Made by a program: the position numbers and the translations under genes. From Capra hircus (taxonomy: Eukaryota; Chordata; Mammalia; Artiodactyla; Bovidae), in NCBI RefSeq assembly GCF_001704415.2, contig NC_030808.1, positions 132,695,089 to 132,759,088 on the forward strand: a stretch of 64,000 bases of DNA. The letters run 5' to 3'. Positions within the stretch are counted from its first letter, which is position 1, and each line of letters starts with the position of its first letter. This document shows, piece by piece, positions 58,993 through 64,000 of this stretch. Below the pieces are notes generated by a model. It saw only the letters and a list, made by a program, of their open reading frames with translations. It made no database searches and was not told the origin of the DNA.

Positions 58993-59166
58993 TCTAATTT
59001 CCTTTGAAAGTGAAAGTGAAGTCGCTCAGTCACGTCCCACTCTTTGCGACCCCGTGGGCTGTAGCCTACCTCTGTCCATGGGATTTTCCAGGCAATAGTC
59101 CTGGAGTGGATTGCCATTTCCTTCTCCAGGGGATCTTCCCAACCCAGGGATCGAACCCGGGTCTAG
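58993..59166 (-). mobile_element. Bov-tA SINE, antisense
   Basis: GTGAAGTCGCTCAGTCACGT, GGGATTTTCCAGGCAATAGT and GGGATCTTCCCAACCCAGGG appear in order, ending in CGAACCCGGGTCT. The tRNA-like end is truncated. Confidence 0.88.
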
Positions 59167-60180
59167 GTTTTCTTTTTTAATCCACTGGTTACTTAAACTG
59201 TGTTATTAAAATTTTTGCATATTTGTGGAACCTCAAATTTCTTTCTGTTAATTTTATTCCATTGTGGTCAGATAACATAATTTGTATAATTTCACTTTTT
59301 ATATTTTTTAAGGCTATTTTATGGCCTCCCACATATTCTATCCTGGAGAATGTTCTATGTGTACTTGGGAAGAATATATATTCCACTGTTCCTAGTTGGA
59401 ACATTCTATAGATATATTAGGTACAACTGATTTCTAATTTTGTTTATAGTGTTGTTTATGACTTTTATTTCCTTGTTGATCTTCTTCCTGGATGTTTTTC
59501 CATCACTGGAAGTGGGGGTACTGAAGTCTCCAAATACTATTATTGAATTATTTATTTCTCTTTGCAATTCTGTTAGTTTTGTTTCATGTATTTTTAGGGC
59601 TCTGTGTTGTTAGTTGCATATATGTTTTTAATTATAATGTCTTTCTGTTGGATTGACCCCTTTATGAAACAGAATGTCCTGCTGTCTCTAGTAACACTTT
59701 TTGTACTGAACTCTAAGTCCTCTGATATTTATATAGCCACTCCAGGTTTCTTATGGTTGTTGTTTGCATTACATATCTTGATCCTTCCTCCTTTGTTATC
59801 CCTCTTGTATCTTTAAACTTAGTATGTGTCTCATATAAACAGTAAAGAATTGTATCCAAAAAATGTTTTTTTTGATCCAGCCTGAAAATCTCTGCTTTGA
59901 TGGAATGATTATTCCATTCACATTTAATGTTATTACTGTTATAGTTGGACTGATGTCTGCCATTTTAATTTTTGTTTTTTAAGTGTCTTGGAGTTTTTCC
60001 TCTATTCTTCCTTTATTGCTTTCTTTTACATTTAAGTGAGTATTTTCTAAGTGGAACACTTTAACTCTTGTAACAATTTTTTTTACTATGTAATTTTGAG
60101 TTAGTTTCCTTCTGGTTCCTCTAGAGCTTACCATATATATTTCAACTTAGAATTACTTCAAACTGATACTTAATTCCTGT

Positions 60181-60599
60181 GAGATACTGAAGTGTTACTC
60201 CTATATAACTCAATTGCCTCATCCCTCTTTTTTGTGCTATTATCTCTCTATATTACAATTCCAATAATACAGTGTTCTAATTATTATTGTATAAAATTTA
60301 TGATTTTTAAAGAAGCTGATAGAAGGCAAACAAGTATATATTCATGTTTGTTAATAAAGCTTCTTTATTATAATTTCTATCATTTATCTATAACTTCCAT
60401 CTATAATTTCTATCATTTATGTCATTTGTTTCCATGGAATAACAGAAGGAAAAGATGGGAAGTATTGAGGAAAGCTTTTTTTATAACTCAGTAAATATGA
60501 AAGGTAAAAGATTAAGAGGGTTAATTAAGAGTACCCCAAAGGCAAGAAACAGAAAAATGCACAGCTTTCAAAGAACTGAGGATTTAGATAATTAAAACC
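60181..60599. other. AT-rich intron sequence with a small duplication
   Basis: TATAATTTCTATCATTTAT occurs twice (near 60370 and 60402) with a related spacer, forming a small imperfect tandem duplication. Otherwise nothing is recognised. Confidence 0.5.
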
Positions 60600-61048
60600 A
60601 CCTAAGGTTTTCCCAGTAGTCATGTATGGATGTGAGAGTTGGACTATAAAGAAAGCTGAGTGCTGAAGAACTGATGCTTTCAAACTGTGGTATTGGAGAA
60701 GACTCTTCAAGAGTCCCCTGGACTGCAATAAGATCCAACCTGTCAATCCTAAAGGAAATCAGTCCTGAATATTCATTGGAAGGACTGATGCTGAAGCTGA
60801 AACTCCAGTACTTTGGCCACCTGATGTGAAGAACTGACTCACTGGAAAAGACCCTGATGCTAGGAAAGATTGAAGGCGGGAGGAGAAGGGGATGACAGAG
60901 GATGAGATGGTTGGATGGCATCACCGAATCAATGGACACAACGTTGAGTAAACTCTGCGAGTTGCTGATGGACAGGGAAGCCTGGTGTGCTGCAGTCCAT
61001 GGGGTCACAAAGAGTCGGACATGACTGAGCGACTGAACTGAACTGAAG
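60600..61048 (+). mobile_element. BovB 3' fragment, sense
   Basis: This runs from TTTTCCCAGTAGTCATGTAT to GAGCGACTGAACTGAACTGA. It covers the last part of the BovB ORF and the tail. The frame is broken, for example by TGA at the codon normally encoding Arg in the EHRRIDA-like segment. Confidence 0.88.
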
Positions 61049-61721
61049 CATTCAAAATGTGGATTAATAATATAAACAAGCACACTTACTGGCATAGAAA
61101 TAAACTGTTATGTGAAGAAATGTGTCACAAAATTGCATAATATGATGCCATTTAGTATACTATGTCATTTGGTGCAGAAAGAGGAGGAGTAGGGTGAAAG
61201 GAGGCAAAGGAAGAGAAGGGAGGGGGATGAGGATGAGGCTGGAGGACCATACCAAAATGTTAGCTATGGGTCAAAGAATTACGGATAAATTTTATATTAA
61301 GGTTTCTGAATGTATATATTTAAAGTTTTTAATATTTAATGTGTATTTGTGATAAAATAATAAACTAAAAAAATTAATCCAGCAGAAATGAGCAAAAGAC
61401 ACAAAAAGGCAAGTCACCTTAGATGAAATAAAATGGCCAAAAATGTATGAAAAAACTTCTGCCTCTCTAGTAATGAAAGAAATGCAATGTAAGATAACGC
61501 TGAATTTATTACTTATCAAATGGGAAAGATTCTTAAAGAGGAAGATATTTAGTGTGAATAAGTGTTATAGGAAATACACTCAATACTCTGTTGATGAAAG
61601 TATAAAATGAAAATACATTCTGAAAATAAATTTAATAGTTTTTATAATATCTATAATATCTATGTCCTTTAATTTAGCGATTCCTTTTCTGGGGAATTTA
61701 TTTTAAGGAAAAGTATAGTGG
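61049..61721. other. Intronic sequence with a purine-rich patch
   Basis: Positions about 61178-61245 are strongly purine-rich on the plus strand (AGAGGAGGAG- and GGGAGGGGG-type runs). The rest is AT-rich, with no gene or named repeat. Confidence 0.5.
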
Positions 61722-61945
61722 CTGTTGGGCTTTCCAGGAGGCATTCGTGGTAAAGAATGTGCCTGACAATGCAGTGGGTTGGGTTTGATCCCTGGGTGGG
61801 GAAGATCCCCTGGAGGAGGGCACGCAACCCACTCCAGGATCCTTAGCTGGAGAATCCCATGGACAGAAGAGCCTGGAAGGCTACAGTCCATGGAGTCACA
61901 CAGTCAGACATGACTAAAGTGACTTAGCACTCATGCATGCATAGT
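61722..61945 (+). mobile_element. Bov-tA SINE, sense
   Basis: GGCTTTCCAGGAGGCATTCG, GGTTTGATCCCTGGGTGGGG and CTACAGTCCATGGAGTCACA appear in order, ending near GACTTAGCACTCATGCATGC. Confidence 0.88.
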
Positions 61946-62889
61946 GGATTATTATAACTGTTTAGCTAAAACTACTAGGGGATATTTAGGAGAATAAATT
62001 AATCTAAATACCCAAAGAATATATAAAAGTTTATATGAAAAAGACTGTACAACACATTCCAACTTTTAATAGTGTCTTTTTCTGAGTGGTAATTATTAGT
62101 ATTAAAACTATTATTAAAATTTATTTTCTTCTGCTTTATCCATGTTTTCTGTCTATAATGAATAATAAATTACTATCTTTGAAATGGACACAAAGTTATT
62201 TAATATTCATGCTGCCCATGAAATGAATTAGTTTCATTTCTATTTCAGTGATTTCCAAACCATATATCTAACATTTAGATAACTTTTTGAACTAATATGC
62301 AGACAGCCGAGTCAGTGATGCTAGCAAGCAGCATCAGGGACTATAGGCTCCCCCACCCTTGGTCCTGAGCATAAGCTATGTTCAGGGTGCTGTGTTACAC
62401 AAGATACGTATAAAAAGAAAGGGACATAGATTTTTGCATCCCTCTTTTTTTTTCTTTTTATTCCTAGCTTGTGTAATACAGTGTTACATATGTCTAAGAA
62501 ACAGGTACATAAATCAGAGCTACCAATCAAGGTATGTGAAAGAAATGGAGAGATGATTCTAACTGGCAGAGTGAGGGCATGTTCTCCAGTTTACTACTGA
62601 ACCAGGAAGATCATGAAACAACTAAAATTCACAGTTATCTATTCTCATATTTCATATAAATGCTTGCTATTCTTCAGAGACAGCTCACATGTCACTTCAC
62701 CTTTGTTTCTGGGGGTAAGAGCACTTCTCTTGATACACTGTGACTGTGGACTCAGTCTGAGGGCAGAGACTAAGTCTAACCCATCCTGGCACCCCTAGTT
62801 AACCTGGCATTCACTAGATATTCATCATACACTTTTCAAATTTTGTTCATTTGTTTAACATCTGGGCAAAGGAAACTTAGAAGTCATAC
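61946..62889. other. Intronic sequence next to the PPP2R3A exon
   Basis: This is mostly unique sequence just downstream (on the transcript) of the exon at 62890-62979. It contains the start of the giant intron. No repeat was recognised with confidence. Confidence 0.5.
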
Positions 62890-62979
62890 CTGGTGGGGTT
62901 CCTTTTGTCTTCCTCAGAGATCAAAAACCAAACAAAATCTGCATAGCTCATTCGTCCCTCTTTCTGTACTGTTTTACCC
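62890..62979 (-). CDS. PPP2R3A: PPP2R3A internal coding exon (second in window)
   Basis: This 90-nt exon enters in phase 2 and leaves in phase 2. On the minus strand the acceptor is TTTTCTTCAG followed by GGGTAAAACAG, and the donor is CCAG/GTATGA. It encodes G-K-T-V-Q-K-E-G-R-M-S-Y-A-D-F-V-W-F-L-I and then SEEDKRNPT, ending with the first two bases of a Ser codon. The YADFVWFLISEEDK stretch is a recognisable B''-family segment that leads into the EF-hand exon. The preceding intron is only 698 nt and carries a Bov-tA SINE dimer. The following intron is about 54.3 kb and fills most of the window. No stop or frame break is present. Confidence 0.95.
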
Positions 62980-63261
62980 CTGAAGAAAACACATGGTTAC
63001 AAAGTTTCCTAACAATTAATTACTCTTCTAAATTTAGCAGGATGACAGACTTAAGGAATAAAGTAATATTTCTTTGGAAATTAAGTTAAAAAACACCACA
63101 GAATGCCGGAAATCTCATAAAGGGCAACCTCTTTCATTGCCTATCTTATTTTCAAATGCCTCCAGGATGAAATTAGAAAGCATTTGCAGATTTGAAGGAA
63201 CTCTGGTTTCTAATTTGAATACAAATCAGGTCAAATACTGTTACCTGTGCTTAGATAAACA

Positions 63262-63512
63262 GGGCTTCCCTGATACCTTAGTTGGTAAAGAATCCACCTG
63301 TAATACAGGAGGCTCCGGTTTGATTCCTGGGTCAGGAAGATCTGCTGGAGAAGGGATAGGCTACCCGCTCCAGTATTCTTGGGCTTCCCATGTGGCTCAG
63401 CTGGTAAAGAATCCGCCTGCAATGTGGGAGACCTGGGTTCGATCCTTGGGTTGGGAAGATCCCCTGGAGAAAGGAAAGGCTACCCACTCCAGTATTCTGG
63501 CCTGGAGAATCC
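63262..63512 (+). mobile_element. Bov-tA SINE dimer, sense
   Basis: Two tRNA-like starts are seen (GGCTTCCCTGATACCTTAGT near 63263; GGCTTCCCATGTGGCTCAGC near 63382). Each is followed by GGAAGATC and CCACTCCAGTATTCT-type text. The dimer lies in the 698-nt intron between the exons at 62979 and 63678. Confidence 0.9.
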
Positions 63513-63677
63513 TGTATATTAAAGTATTAATGCCATCTTGTATGAAGCCACATTGCATATTTTGTAGGGTATTATCTAACCTACAGCACTGACAAATTAC
63601 ACAGGAAGCCTTGCTAAAAGGACATTGCTAAAGTATTACCTGTAGTTCATTTTAAAACTCAGATGGTTTTTTCTTAC

Positions 63678-63726
63678 CTTGTTACTGCCCCAGAGAATAT
63701 TCTTTCAATAATCCTGTTTGATGAAG
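63678..63726 (-). CDS. PPP2R3A: PPP2R3A internal coding exon (first of five in window)
   Basis: This is a 49-nt exon of a PP2A regulatory B'' subunit, a protein that binds the PP2A scaffold and catalytic subunits and directs substrate choice. Read on the minus strand, it follows a pyrimidine-rich acceptor ending TTTAG and runs into an AAG/GTAAGA donor. It enters in phase 1 and encodes (A)SSNRIIERIFSGAVT plus the first two bases of an Arg codon. The next exon completes that codon exactly. The residues match what I recall of the PR72/PR130 core just before the second EF-hand region. The exon is short but is supported by the phase match and by continuity with the next exon. Upstream exons are outside the window. 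PPP2R3B is a paralogue, but the downstream exons fit PPP2R3A better. Confidence 0.9.
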
Positions 63727-64000
63727 CTAAATATAAATAAAAAGTACAAAGCTAGTTAAAACATGCTCCAAAAGGTATCATTTTTGGCAAATTTATTTTC
63801 AAGTAGCCACAAGGTTAAACTTAATAATCTTCCATGATAAGAATACGAGTAGTTGAATTTTTACTTTTTATGTACAATTGATATTTTTTGAAAGAAGTAA
63901 TTTGAGATAGCTTGGTCTATCAATCATTTAAAAAAAGAACAGGCAAATGGATGTGCCTGACAGCTGAAATATATTAATACCATTGAGCACCAAATTGGTT
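63727..64000. other. PPP2R3A intron sequence at window end
   Basis: This is intron upstream of the exon at 63726, with a T-rich acceptor tract on the minus strand. No earlier PPP2R3A exon is seen before the window ends. Confidence 0.6.

Larger units (their letters stand above)
53170..60180 (-). mobile_element. Fourth L1, minus strand, older, split by BovB and SINEs
   Basis: This is antisense L1. RT and ORF2 text lies at 53170-54170 and 54460-55500 (for example CTAGGTAATGCTGGTTTCAT and TTCCTGATCTTAGGAAAATA). ORF2 linker and endonuclease-side text lies at 58696-60180. A CHR SINE (54180), a full-length BovB (55509) and a Bov-tA (58993) interrupt it. The different subregions suggest possibly more than one old element. 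No intact frame remains. Confidence 0.6.
8629..62889 (-). other. PPP2R3A: Giant PPP2R3A intron (about 54.3 kb)
   Basis: This intron is bounded by the donor at 62889/62888 and the acceptor at 8630/8629. The Ser codon is split across it (AG|C), so no coding sequence is missing between the two exons. Near the acceptor there is a T/C-rich tract with a plausible TTGCTAAT branch site. Most of the intron is retrotransposon sequence, described in separate entries. No additional exon-like conserved block was recognised inside it. Confidence 0.9.

Noticed and set aside
63231..63592. A 172-codon plus-strand frame at 63074-63592
   Set aside because: Most of it is translated Bov-tA SINE sequence inside a PPP2R3A intron, with no independent coding support.
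1..64000. Endogenous retrovirus or exogenous virus sequence
   Set aside because: No paired LTRs, primer-binding site, gag, protease or envelope motifs were recognised; all RT motifs found belong to L1 or BovB.

Overview
The window is mammalian nuclear DNA from a ruminant (Bovidae-type). Three ruminant hallmarks recur throughout: BovB (RTE-type) LINE copies, Bov-tA/Bov-A2 SINEs and CHR-type tRNA-derived SINEs, alongside L1 elements of several ages. The repeats do not separate cattle, sheep, goat and relatives. I see no bacterial, phage or CRISPR-like content, and no retroviral gag, env or LTR pair.

The only host gene I can support is PPP2R3A, on the minus strand. It encodes a regulatory B'' subunit (PR72/PR130 family) of protein phosphatase 2A. 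Five internal coding exons lie, in transcription order, at 63726-63678, 62979-62890, 8628-8453, 7950-7832 and 5506-5400. All have GT/AG splice sites and compatible phases, and together they give one uninterrupted reading frame that includes a canonical EF-hand loop. The upstream exons lie beyond 64000 and the terminal exon lies below position 1.

One intron (62889 down to 8629, about 54.3 kb) fills most of the window, and most of it is retrotransposon sequence. From low to high coordinate it holds: older L1 pieces (10330-11297); a minus-strand L1 (11298-22290) split by three BovB copies and a CHR SINE; a plus-strand L1 (22310-31425) lying head-to-head with it, with tandem 5'UTR monomers, several SINEs and a BovB; a long decayed BovB (31495-34451); a third long minus-strand L1 (34452-42815) carrying BovB, Bov-tA and CHR insertions; a young L1 with a 5' inversion and a 16-bp target-site duplication (45047-48406); a chimeric BovB (48423-49611); an L1 tail split by a BovB (49640-50733); a largely unique stretch with one MIR (50734-53170); and a fourth minus-strand L1 (53170-60180) interrupted by an apparently full-length BovB (55509-58687).

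The long open reading frames in the window are retrotransposon ORFs or their shadows, not host genes. The notable content is retrotransposition history: twin-priming inversions in both L1 and BovB, reuse of one target site by two elements, a chimeric BovB 5' end, a non-tandem duplication inside an L1 ORF2, head-to-head L1 5' ends, and several datable nested insertions. I found no convincing undescribed functional system. Element boundaries were read by eye and are good to roughly 5-30 bp, except where a target-site duplication fixes them.
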